64,000 nt of DNA from the NCBI RefSeq assembly GCF_001640805.2, contig NC_066851.1, forward strand, positions 10,809,550 to 10,873,549. The letters are read 5' to 3'. The stretch comes from Lates calcarifer (taxonomy: Eukaryota > Chordata > Actinopteri > Centropomidae). The notes below the pieces were generated by a model. That model was not told where the DNA came from and did no database searches. It was given only the letters and a program-made list of their open reading frames with translations. Of this stretch, positions 47,969-59,273 are shown in pieces (positions within the stretch are counted from its first letter, which is position 1; every line of letters starts with the position of its first letter). A program made the translations under genes and the position numbers.

Positions 47969-49647
47969 ATGGAGGACAAAGAAAATTCAGGTGGCGCTTT
48001 TGATAGGACATATAACAAACTGATTTGTCAAGAGGACTTCAGCACAGATGAGCACTTTCTCTACTCAAACAAAGAGCAGCAGCAAGGTACAGTGAATGTG
48101 AAAGTGAATTAATGACTGGGTACATCAACATGAATATGTTTAACATCTTCATTGGTGCGTATTCTACAGCCCTGGAAACACATTACTGTGCTCATTTCTG
48201 TGTGATTCTTAATATGTATCCTCCTGCAAGTTATGAAGTGCATGCTTTGTATATTTCAATCATTGATTATCTTCAATAACTAACATAAGCTGTCTTAGCA
48301 GACTGTTATCAACACCTCCACTAAATTATTTTAGTTATTCCTTCACCTTTATCACCTGTCTGTATATTGATCCAGCACTTGTCTGTGTAGTGTCCATGTC
48401 CATGGTGAGAGCTGAATCCAGTCTGAATCATTATAGAGTTCTTGCAGTGAGCCTGGCAGTGCTCGCTGTCGTTCTTCTAGCTGTTGACATTGGCCTGGGA
48501 GTCTATTGTAAGTCACTGTTAACCCATGAAGCATTAAGCTTTCAATGTTCTAAAAATATTGTGGTGATCATTAGTTATGAGGTGATATTACATCCTCAAT
48601 TTATAACATTTACACTAAGATTTGACAGGTTAAAAGTTCATCTTGAAAATTGATACAATACTAAATGTGGTTTATGTTAAAGCTGCTATGAGTAATATCT
48701 TTAACAATGACTGTGTGTAATGTAAAATATGTTGCTCAGCCTATGTAGCATGTCTTTTAACTGAAGTCTGATGATGGTTAAATGTCTTTACGTACTTGTT
48801 ATAAATGTCTGTGTGCGCCAACAATGTTATTTTATAAATGTTTTTCAGTTGTGATCATTTTTGACTTTTTAATATATATTGTTAGCAGGTAGGTACAGGT
48901 GTACATGTGCTGAAAAGCTGTTTAAAAATATGTTTAAAATGCTTTGGAAAAACTTCAGCTGACTACTCAACTCCAGTAAAACTATGTCTTCATCACTTAA
49001 CAGATGGCAAACTATCAATAACGGACATCAACAGTGAGTTGGCCAAACTGCAGGCTACTTACAATACTGCAGTCCAACGCAGGGATGAAGCCAAGAGGCA
49101 GTTGGCAGGAGAAATGATTGAGCACCAACGTACTAAGTGGGAGCTTGAATATCAGACCAAAAGATGCAAAGACTTCGAAAAGCAGAATGACAAAATGCAA
49201 ATGGAAATTGCAACGTTGAGATCCCACTTACCAATGATTAGTGAGAGCCGTTTTTCAAATTTGTGGTTTGTTGTAATCAAAATACTAAATATATGATTAT
49301 TGTAACATGAACAACACATCACGTTTTCCATTTTCAGAGGAGGGCTGCAGACACTGTCTCCCTGGATGGACTTTCATGAACTCAGCATGTTACTTCCTCA
49401 CTTTCTCTGAGGCTTTTTCAAGGAGATCATGGTCTGAAGCCAGAAGGTTTTGTGAGAGTAAAGGAAGCGACTTGGCAGTGGTAGACAGCCTGGACAAACA
49501 TGTAAGACTCAACATTTAATCAGTGCATTGATATTTCTGGACATAACCTGCATTTCCATGTTTGAAGTTCTCCTTTATAACACTTCATATTTTATTTTTG
49601 AGCAGTAAAACAGGTCTGTGTTGCATGAGACATGACAAAATAAATTA

Positions 49648-49681
<34 letters not shown>

Positions 49682-50198
49682 ATATTTCTGGTGCTGTCAG
49701 CTGGCATTAAGTAACTTGATAAATAGTTATCATGACTCCTCGAAAGCCATATCTCAGAGTGGCTTCTGGATTGGGCTGAGAGATACAGATGAGGAAGGGA
49801 CTTGGAGATGGCTGGATGGAAGAAGACTGACTGAAGGGTAACAAACATGTACACACACTACAAAAATTGACTTACACATTGTCATTGTAGGACTTGTCAG
49901 TGTTGCAAATAGTTGTGATAGCACATTTACACACTCATCATCTGTTTGTGATATGACTCTTAAAAATAAGTAATGAATAATTTCTTTAAATCTTAAGTGT
50001 CAGTGCAGAAATTATGGTTCAACAAAATAACCCATCATTTGTTTCAGGTACTGGAATGATGGTGAGCCCAACAACCAGGATAATGAGGACTGTGCAGCTA
50101 TATATCCCAGAAGCAACCCCTTCAAGGCCTGGAATGATGCTCCATGCAATTATAACCTGAAATGGATTTGCGAAATGGTACCAAAGTCAACACCTTAG
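47969..50198 (+). CDS. C-type lectin receptor copy 7, full mannose-type Ca site
   Basis: Exons: 47969-48086, 48391-48507, 49004-49240, 49338-49501, 49701-49837, 50048-50198; 307 residues. The tail has two tyrosines, RTYNKLI (YxxL) and FLYSNKE (YxN); neither is a consensus ITIM. The membrane span LAVSLAVLAVVLLAVDIGLG carries an Asp. The stalk (about 80-158) is coiled coil: DINSELAKLQATYNTAVQ. CTLD: CRHCLPGWTFMNSACYFL, GSDLAVVDSLDKH, FWIGLRDTDEEGTWRWLDG, EPNNQDNEDCAAIYP, AWNDAPC, KWICEMVP. EPN and WND are intact. A (TG)n microsatellite (49651-49680) lies just before exon 5. The region from intron 1 past exon 2 is almost identical to copy 8. Confidence 0.92.
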
Positions 50199-50689
50199 AG
50201 TAGTTTTTAAAAACTTTTAAAAAAGGTTTAAAGTGTTTTAAAAACATTTATTTTTAGTTTGATATTTTCAATGAAGAATTACATCCATATTAGAGACTTT
50301 TACACATCCTCTGAATTGTTCTTTTATTGTCATGTCAATTTTTGTTGAGACTACCAAAAGCTTGATGTGTGGTATAAATCATTAAGAGCAGTGTTTGGAG
50401 CGTCATTTAGCAGTGAGATGTTGTTGTTGTTGTTCAGATGTCGCTGGAGCTATGTCATTTGGTTCTGGCAATTCCCAAATGGCCACCATCTTGGCCTTTT
50501 CACATCCTGAATTCAAATGTGAAAATGTACCACAGATACACCACTGTCTCTACTAGGGAAACACATTCTGTTTAACTAAGTTATACATATACCTAATAAA
50601 CTGGTAATTAAGTATATATGTACAAAACTAATGCTCTTGTCGATTCCCATGATTGACCAACCTGCCAACCTTTTAGCCTTCTAGTATCT

Positions 50690-50940
50690 ATTCCATTGTG
50701 AATAATTGTGAAGAATAAAAACGTATAATGTATATGTAAGTGAAATAGAAAAGTGTTATTGACTTGACAATAATATATTAAGTCATGTGTGGAAATACTA
50801 TACAAATATGCAAATAAAGGTCTATTTTGTTTGCTGAGACATGCAGTCTTTATGTTGCTGCAAACTATCAGGCATGCTTACTCACTGTTCCCAGGATTAA
50901 TCTACCAGGAGCACTAGTGATGGTCTGAGCAGAGCTTGAA
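50690..50940 (-). pseudogene. Stranded ttc8 fragment (exon 5 end plus intron) inside the lectin array
   Basis: CTATTTTGTTTGCTGAGACA and TGCAGTC at 50821-50847, then CTCACTGTTCCC, AATCTACCAGGAGCACTAGT and GATGGTCTGAGCAG, match 58018-58110 of ttc8: TTATTTTGTTTGCTGGGACA, CTCACTGTTCCC, AATCTACCAGAAGCACTAGT, GACGGGCCGAGCAG. On the minus strand the fragment reads like TSAPGRLILGT against TSASGRFIRLGT, followed by the same GTGAGT donor. Similarity continues into the adjoining intron (AATAAAAACGTATAATGTAT against 57920 on). The rest of ttc8 is absent. Confidence 0.9.
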
Positions 50941-51310
50941 AAACAAATACAGAAAATATCTAGTGAAAGATTTTCAGGACCTTTAAAGAGTATTTGATCT
51001 ATTTATACAATTAATGTATCAAGTCCTGAGCTGACTGATGAGTTAATCCTGGTGATTTATGTATGTTGAATGAAATAAATCATACCTGAATAAATGAAAG
51101 AAAAAGTGACAAGAATCATGTCTTATAAACTGTGTAAATTAGAAATGATTTTGTTTAAGTGATTAGAAAATGACTTCCTGTAAATATTTAACAAATGAAC
51201 TGATTTTCTGTTTGTAATGGTACTCACCTACACACGGGGCAATGTCCTGACAAATAATCTCTCTGGGAAAGACTGCTCAGACTGCTCAGACTGCTCTCAT
51301 CTCAGCCACA

Positions 51311-53947
51311 ATGGAGGACAAAGAAAATTCAGGTGGCACTTTTGATGGCGCAACTAACAAATTGATTTGTCAAGAGGACTTCAGCACAGATGAGCACTTG
51401 CTCTACTCAAATCAAGAAAAGCAGCAAGGTACAGTGAAAAAGTGAATTAATGACTGGGTACATCAACATGAATATGTTTAACATCTTCATTGGTGCGTAT
51501 TCTACAGCCCTGGAAACACATTACTGTGCTCATTTCTGTGTGATTCTTAATATGTATCCTCCTGCAAGTTATGAAGTGCATGCTTTGTATATTTCAATCA
51601 TTGATTATCTTCAATAACTAACATAAGCTGTCTTAGCAGACTGTTATCAACACCTCCACTAAATTATTTTAGTTATTCCTTCACCTTTATCACCTGTCTG
51701 TATATTGATCCAGCACTTGTCTGTGTAGTGTCCATGTCCATGGTGAGAGCTGAATCCAGTCTGAATCATTATAGAGTTCTTGCAGTGAGCCTGGCAGTGC
51801 TCGCTGTCGTTCTTCTAGCTGTTGACATTGGCCTGGGAGTCTATTGTAAGTCACTGTTAACCCATGAAGCATTAAGCTTTCAATGTTCTAAAAATATTGT
51901 GGTGATCATTCGTTATGAGGTGATATTACATCCTCAATTTATAACATTTACACTAAGATTTGACAGGTTAAAAGTTGATCTTCAAGTAACTAAAGTCAAA
52001 AGAAGAGGCGCAGCTATTGAACATTCATATAACATTTAACCCTCACAGAATTATCACCTGACTCTGTAGCTCCCTTCAGCCTCAGGAGTTGATGGAGACC
52101 AAAACATAGCTAAGTGGAGAATTAATATGCCACTTAAATCCATTAAGTAAATACACAGCTGAATGCTAATGTTGCTCTGTGTCTGCCATATCAGCGCTTA
52201 TCAACTGATAAATTCTACTTAGTTACAGCTTATTTTAAGCAAGAAATTACAAAATATACCACTGAAATGTTCATAAAGATGTAAAACTATTTTATATGTG
52301 TTGGTGGGAACAGTCTGTAATTTGGTGTCAGCAGTCTGAAACAAGGGACTTCACACATCTCTTTTACAGCTCAGCAGCACCATGCTGTGAGCTAATGCTG
52401 TATGACACCTTGGCAGGATTATATACACAGGGTTTTTTTTAAATACTGTAAATTACATTTTTTGTAGTTGTACATGAAAACTGAATCCTTGACTGGCATC
52501 AAGAGTAAAAAAAGATCAGAGGGAAGAGGGATGATTTACAAAACTGTTATAAATGTTTGTGTGCACCAATAATGTTATTATATAAAGGTTTTTCAGTTAA
52601 GGGTTTTTTTTTTTTGCTACTACTCCTGTGATCACTTTTGACTTGTTAATTTATACTGTACAGGTGTACATGGGTTTAAAAAGAGGGTAAACAGATGTTT
52701 ATAATGCTTCAGCAGACTACTCAACTGCAGTAAAACTATGTCTTCATCACTTACAGACAGCAAACTCACAATAACAGACATCAACAGTGAGCTGGCCAAA
52801 CTGCAGGCTACTTATAACACTACAACCCAAAGCAAGGAAGAGGTCAGGAAGCAGATGGCAAGAAAAATCAGTGAGCGCCAACGCACCAAGTATGAGATTG
52901 AACATCAGATTAGAAGAAGCAAAGACTATGAAGAACTGACTAACAAAATTCAAAAGCAAATTGCAGTGTTGAATTACCACATACCAATGATGGGTAAGAA
53001 CTATTTTTTAACTTGTTGTTTGTGCAATCAAAGTATTAAAGTCAGAATTATTGTAACACAAATAACACATCACGTTTCCATTTTTAGAGGAGGGCTGCAG
53101 ACAAGGCTGTTTACCCGGATGGACTTTCATGAACTCAGCATGTTACTTCTTTGCTCTCTCTCAAGAAATTTCACTCAGATCATGGAGTAGAGCCAGATGG
53201 TTCTGTCAGAGGCTAGGAGGCGATTTGGCAAAGATAGACACCCGAGAGAAGCATGTAAGACTCATCATTTAGTCAGTGCATTGATATTGCTGGTCATAAC
53301 CTGCATTTCCATGTTTGAAGTTCTCTTTTATAACACTTTATATTTTAGTATGTAGTAATTCTGTGTTACATGGGACACTACAAAGTAAGTTAATATATGT
53401 TTGTGTGTCTGTGTGTCTGTGTGTGTGCATGCGCATTTCCGGTGCTGTCAGCTGGCAGTAAGTGAAATGATAAATACTTACTATGACCCCTCACTGTTTT
53501 CGGAAGAAGAAGATACTGGCTTCTGGATTGGACTATCAGATCAAAAAGAGGAAGGGAACTGGAAGTGGCCGGATGAAACAGAGCTGACTGAGGGGTAACA
53601 TACTACTAACATACAACATACTACAAAAATGGACTTACATACTGTCATTGTGGGACTTGTCAAATGGTTGTGATAACACATTTACATGCTCATCATCCAT
53701 TTGTAACAGGCCTCTTCAAAATGAACAAGTAATTAATCCTTTCCTTAAATCTTAAACTTCAGAGCAGACATTATGGCTCAACACAGTAAATTCTCTCAGG
53801 TACTGGAAAAATGGAGCACCCATCAACTACGGTTTTGAGGATTGTGTAGCTACGTATCACGGCAAGCCCTACATGGCCTGGGATGATATTGCATGCCATC
53901 ATGACCTGAGATGGATTTGTGAAATGGCACCAAGGTCTGTGAGTTAA
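51311..53947 (+). CDS. C-type lectin receptor copy 8, Ca site degenerate
   Basis: Exons: 51311-51428, 51729-51845, 52757-52993, 53088-53254, 53452-53594, 53800-53947; 309 residues, all phases consistent. Tail as in copy 7, but the first tyrosine is lost (GATNKLI) and the second kept (LLYSNQE). The membrane span is identical to copy 7, with its Asp. The stalk is coiled coil. CTLD: CRQGCLPGWTFMNSACYFF, GGDLAKIDTREKH, FWIGLSDQKEEGNWKWPDE, then APINYGFEDC where EPN is expected and WDDIAC for WND, RWICEMAP. All disulphide cysteines remain, so the fold should be kept, but classical sugar binding is probably lost or changed. It sits 3.3 kb downstream of copy 7, start codon to start codon. Confidence 0.9.
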
Positions 53948-54280
53948 ACTAACTTCTAAAAACCTTTATAAAAAAGTGAACATTTAGTTCTAGTTTCATT
54001 GTTTGATGAATTAACTCCACCTTAAAAACCTTTACACATTTTCTGAATTGTTCTCTTTATTGACAATATTTATACTGTAATAAATAAAATCTTTACTCTA
54101 ACTATGTACACATGTATTACTACTAGTATACAGATCTATACACTAATTTACCAGTTTATCAGGAAAATACACATCTTCACGTAAATTGTATATCCCTGCA
54201 AATCATGTGATACTTAATGTGTGGTATATATCATGCAGAGCCTGCAGATGTCACGGACATTAATCATTACATAAATTACA

Positions 54281-54769
54281 TGTCATGGTCTCGGCCATGG
54301 CTGTGGGTTTTTTCTCCATTTCCTTGTATTTCCTGTGTGTCTGTGTTTGTGTTCTGTGTGTCTGTGGGTATGGTGCACCACAGCCACTCCAGAGAACTTC
54401 ATCAGCTCAGCTGCTCCGTGTTACTGAACCGGCCCTGCAATTTTTAAACCCTGGACTTTGTTCGTTCCATTATTCAGTGGGTATTTACACTTCTGCTAAA
54501 CTGTGCTTTTTATTTTGCTTTGGATTTCTTATGTCACTGGCTTTTTCTCTGAACTAATCCTGTTTCTCCTGTGCTTCAGGTCTCCTCTTATCTGCCTGCC
54601 TGTCTCTCCAGCCACACTCTATACACCAGTCGGTCTTCACCCCAGCCATGCCTGCTGCCTAATCCACCACCCTTTTCATCACCACCTTCCCCTTTAAGAT
54701 TTTTGTAATAAACCTTGGACCCTGGAGTCTGTTCTGCATTTGGGTTACCTTTTATCATTGGTTGTTACA
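54281..54769. mobile_element. Probable solo LTR
   Basis: An island of different composition runs from TGTCATGGTC to GGTTGTTACA, so it has the TGT...ACA ends of an LTR. It has an internal AATAAA (54708-54713) followed by GTCTGTTCTGCATTTGGGTT, a string I associate with ends of fish retrotransposons. No gag or pol sequence adjoins it. The target-site duplication is not certain (TTACA occurs at both borders). Confidence 0.55.
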
Positions 54770-55114
54770 CTGTAAAAACCACTTAGTGTTAACTTAATCA
54801 CTGAAGCTTGGAAGTCTGGTTCCCAAATTTCCAAATGGCTGTCATCGTCATGTGAAGAAATCACATGAAAAGCAGAGCACTAGCAGTGACCAGGGATTCT
54901 GTGGGTATAAACAGCTTGTGGATCAAATGTACCCACATATTGTAACAAAGCCAATCATGTCCAAATTCAAATCTGAAAAATGCACCACAGTCTCTAATGG
55001 TAGACACACTGTTAAACTATGTTATACATATACCTAATAAACTGGCAATGTAGTGTATTTACTCATTTGTTAATTTCCTCATCATTCATTGCTCTTCTTA
55101 ATCATGCTGGTCGC
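54770..55114. other. Copy 8 3' flank and ttc8 3' flank
   Basis: Contains TTCCCAAATTTCCAAATGGC and GTTATACATATACCTAATAA, which also occur downstream of copy 7 (about 50470-50600) and, for the first string, at 47640-47660. These are shared 3' flanks of the duplicated lectin unit. The ttc8 stop lies at 55115-55117. Confidence 0.6.
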
Positions 55115-58100
55115 TCACAGCACAGCAAAGTGTTGCCGAAGCTGTTTGAGAAGCTGTTGAGTGTCAACGTGCTCAGGAAATGCGTCCTCTGACTTTTGGG
55201 CTGCAGTGTAGCTGCTCTGAAGGTCTCCAATCTGGACACAGACAGAGATATCACTTGAGCAAATTTTATCATATTGTTTCTTATCTTTTTAACCACTGCA
55301 CAGTGTAGATGTTGAGATGGATAAGTAGTGACAAATTACCTTTTCAGAAAGAATAGAAAGATTGAAGTGTGGCTCATACATGTGAGGGGCCAGTGATGCA
55401 GCAGTCTGTAGGAAGGCTTTAGACTGGATCAAAAATAGGACAGTCATTACATTGGCAACAGCACGATGTTGAATTCAAATGTAACTGAAAAGAATTCTTA
55501 GCTAATTTCCACCCATAATATTTTGATTGTATGGGTAGGGTGTAAAAACCTGACATAAAATGTCTCACTGCAATTTGTGTCTGCAGAGTTCACCTCCACC
55601 ACCTCTATGTCAGATGACACATTTTACGTCACTTGACAGACAGGAGAGATCTGGCCTGAAATTAATTGCTTGGAAAACAGCCAGTGCATCGTTGGCAGTT
55701 TAAGTTCAGCTCAACGACCACAGCTGTTTTTCATTTATTGGAGAATGTACATACTTTATGGTTTGATGCACTATTGCAATCAGACTTCTAGGGCAGCTAA
55801 AAAAATGTACCATAGGTATTTTTGTGTAGTTTCCCAAAAAAGTGTTAGAATTTGTCCTGCTGCTGATGCCTGGCACCTAGCTGCATGTGACACTAGGTGC
55901 AAGGAGTAAGCATACAATCTGTGCTGCTAAAGTCTCATACATACTGTATATCTCATAATATCTTGATATTAATGCTAAAATGTTTTTAACACCCAGCTCA
56001 TGGGAAAAATGTTAAAACAATCAATAGAGTACTGGCTGTATTTGAGAAATATCTTTTGGTAACACAGACTACATTAAGGTTGATAATAATGTTTAATGAC
56101 TCTAATAATGGGCCATGTCCAGTCATATTAGAGCATCTAAAAGAACAGCAATATGATCTCATACCTCATATTCTAACAAAGGAATAAAAGCTGGTTATGA
56201 CTCAAAGATATGATTTTACCTGTTCAATGCGACCTTTGCGCAGCTCCAGCACAGCCAAGTTGTTGTAGGCCTCAGCATGGTCATTATTAAAAGCCAAAGC
56301 TAGTTTGAAACACTGATAGGCCAGTGTCAAGTCCCCAATGCCCTGGAAACAGAACACATGCACTTTGTACCAGCTTTTATTTGTATGTAGTACGTTTATG
56401 AGCTCTGTTTGATAAATCAGAAAGTGGTTTATTTTAGTTACAGGTTTGAGGTACAGATTATTAAATCATAAGACATTATAGGATACATTTGGGTAGAGTA
56501 AACTCACCACAGCAACATGTCCTATGTTGTACCAGACATCAGCCTGCTCTTCATCATTGTCCACCAGGACCAGAGCCCTCTCAAATGAGGACAGAGTCAT
56601 GTCATACTGCTGGGCGTAGAAGCAGCACAGGCCCAGGTTGCTGTACAGCTGGCAGTTATACACCCCCATTTGGAGCAGCCGTCTAACAACGGGAGAAGCA
56701 TATTGAATCACAGATGGGATATAGCTCCTCATTACCTAAACTGTAACAATGCATTGCATAAATTATACATAAATGTTTGTCTGACCTGTAGAACCGCAGG
56801 GCTATCTCTGGCTGATCAGTATAGAAGTGATTGCTGCCTATACAGGCTATAGCCTCCACGTGAGTGTTGTCCTGCTTCAGGACATCTTTGTAGTACTCTG
56901 TGGCTGATGAAATGTTGTTCATCTCCTGTGACAATATCACAATGCAGAGAGTAAATATGGCTTCCTACTTCTTTTGGCACTTGTATCCTGAAAGTAGAGT
57001 AAGAGGAGTCTCTAGTGATGACCATGGTGACATACTGTACCTCATGAATGCGAGCGATCCCTGTTAAAAGTGTGACCTCCCCAGGGAAGTGGTCCAGGCC
57101 TTGCTTGAAAAGGTTCAGTGCTGTAATTGGCTGATCAAGGCGCTGATAAACCTGAGGGAAAACACACACAAGGTTTATCATTTCAGATATTAGCAAACCT
57201 TTGGCTCAGAAATAAGTAATGAGGAGTGCAACAAGCTAGTAACATGACATATTGATGTCATTTCTCCATCTTTACCTTTGCCAGGTAGAGATATGTATCC
57301 ACCACCTCTTGGTGGTTGAGAGCTGATCGAAACTGTTTTTCCGCCTCTCGATATAAACCAAGCCTGCAAAGATCAGAAATTAAGCAGATTAAAAAAAAAT
57401 AATACAACATTTTGAAATGTCAGAAATACTGAGTTCAAATAATTTTTCTTGCCTGTAGTAACATTTTCCCAGCTGAACTTTCCACCACCAGTCTTTGAAC
57501 TGAGCATGTTCAGTAGCTTGAGCAGCCAAATCTAGAGCCTGGTGAAGAAATGGTAAGCTTTTGTTGCATGACTGAACAGTGAGCCAGTTCTCTGTATACT
57601 GTAAATGTATGCACCACTTACATTTTTCACATCGTTTTCATGATGGAAAATGTACTCAAACAGTGTCTGAGGAGGGAAATGATGGTTATTTGACATGTGA
57701 GAAAAAGCAATGATCTTGATTAATTTTTGCAAGTCACAGTCTCAGTCTTACCCTGGATAAATTGGGCTTTTGGGAATACTTGGCCAGATTTAGTCTTGAC
57801 AAATTAATAAATGGTCCATCTGGATTGGTTAGCATTGAAGCCTGGAGACACAGTGAAACAACATTCCATGCTAAATAATACAGATTTTCTTCAGTCAGTA
57901 AAATGTATAACACCATTAATAATAAAAACATGTAATTAATATGAAAGTGCAATTGAATAATGTTATTTAACCTGACAATGATAGGGGAAAATGCTGTACA
58001 AATTCACCAATAAATGTTTATTTTGTTTGCTGGGACATGCAGTCAGTACTCACTGTTCCCAAACGGATGAATCTACCAGAAGCACTAGTGACGGGCCGAG

Positions 58101-58617
58101 CAGTGCTTGCAGTGCGGGGAGTTTTGATGGCCTGCTCCATTGTCCCAGGACGCCCTGACTGTGTGCTGGGTCTCACAAATCCTGTGATAGGACGCCCTGA
58201 TTGTGTCATAGGCCTAGAATTGAGAAAAGAAAACTCAGATCAGCCAGCTCATAGATTCTTGAAAAAGTCATCAACAGTAAAAATTTCAAGGCAAGATTTC
58301 AAGTATTATCTGGTGGCAGACAGTACCTGACAGCTGGTGTGGGCCCTCCACCTTGACTTGTTCCAGGAAGCCTCAGCGATGTTCCAGGGCCTGTAAGAAA
58401 GTCAAAGTTAACCAGTGGGTATTACTTTTCTCAACTTAAAAGCACAGAGGAGAGTTAACACTTACGCGCAACTTGAGCTATTGAGCTCTCATCCAGCATC
58501 ATCTCAGCAATCCCCTCCTGGTCAACCTCAACTTCATCTATGTATACCATCTCTGTCAGAGCACGGGTTTTCAAACTCCATGCAGCCTTAAAAACAAAAC
58601 CAAAAAAAGAAACACAA

Positions 58618-58652
<35 letters not shown>

Positions 58653-59273
58653 GACACACACAGAACGTTCAATCGGGAAAAGAACCTCAGATGTCACATC
58701 TTCCAACCACAGGGTGAACATGTTACAGTCAGAACCTATGTTTAACTATCCACATGACAAAGGATGAAAGAATATGACGGCGACAGTCTGCAGTCAAGGT
58801 TACCTCTGAGATAAACAAGGAGGGGTCCTTAAGACAGCATCAAGTGAGTCAGTGAGAAAAGAGGAAAGTTGAGGAGAGATATGAATAAAAGCGGGGAAAA
58901 GGCAAAATGAAAATGAGATACGGTGCAGAAGAAATCAAAGGTAAAATGTGAAATGCAACGTAATGTCAATAAACATAAATAATGAGCCCAAGAAGTACCA
59001 GTAAAATCAACGTTATCTGACTTGAATTATGATTAACTACAAAGACTAATTGGGATTATGTACCAGTTGCTACAAGTTCCCTGTGAGGAAGTTAGCAGGC
59101 TTTCCTTAATGGATAATCGCTAGCATGCTAGGCTAACTCGGTTAACTGCACCACAGTACCTGGTCGTATGGATTTTCTTGTAATATTTTTGTACAAATAT
59201 CTGAACACTGTTGAAGTTTCCGTCTCCTGAAATAGCTCCACGCCAGAAACAAAGGGTCCATCGTCACCTCCAT
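55115..59273 (-). CDS. ttc8: TTC8 / BBS8, BBSome subunit
   Basis: Tetratricopeptide subunit of the BBSome coat that moves membrane proteins in cilia. Fifteen exons: 59160-59273, 58804-58827, 58466-58586, 58327-58390, 58054-58213, 57752-57841, 57622-57666, 57453-57538, 57276-57363, 57041-57151, 56786-56925, 56508-56682, 56220-56342, 55340-55423, 55115-55231; 513 residues. N terminus: DPLFLAWSYFRRRKLQQCSD and LTEMVYIDEVEVDQEGIAEM. Then a Ser/Pro/Arg-rich linker (TQSGRPITGFVRPSTQSGRP) and TPRs from about residue 200: DWWWKVQLGKCYYR, QPITALNLFKQGLDHFPGEV, YNNLAVLELRKGRIEQ, ending KQLRQHFAVL. The 24-nt exon 2 encodes DPSLFISE. Intron 8 begins with GC (CAG|GCAAGA). Divergent from eml5 across about 1 kb. 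Confidence 0.96.

Noticed and set aside
47969..48086. ITIM in the tail of lectin copy 7
   Set aside because: TYNKLI has Arg at the -2 position, so it does not fit (S/I/V/L)xYxx(I/V/L); listed only as YxxL.
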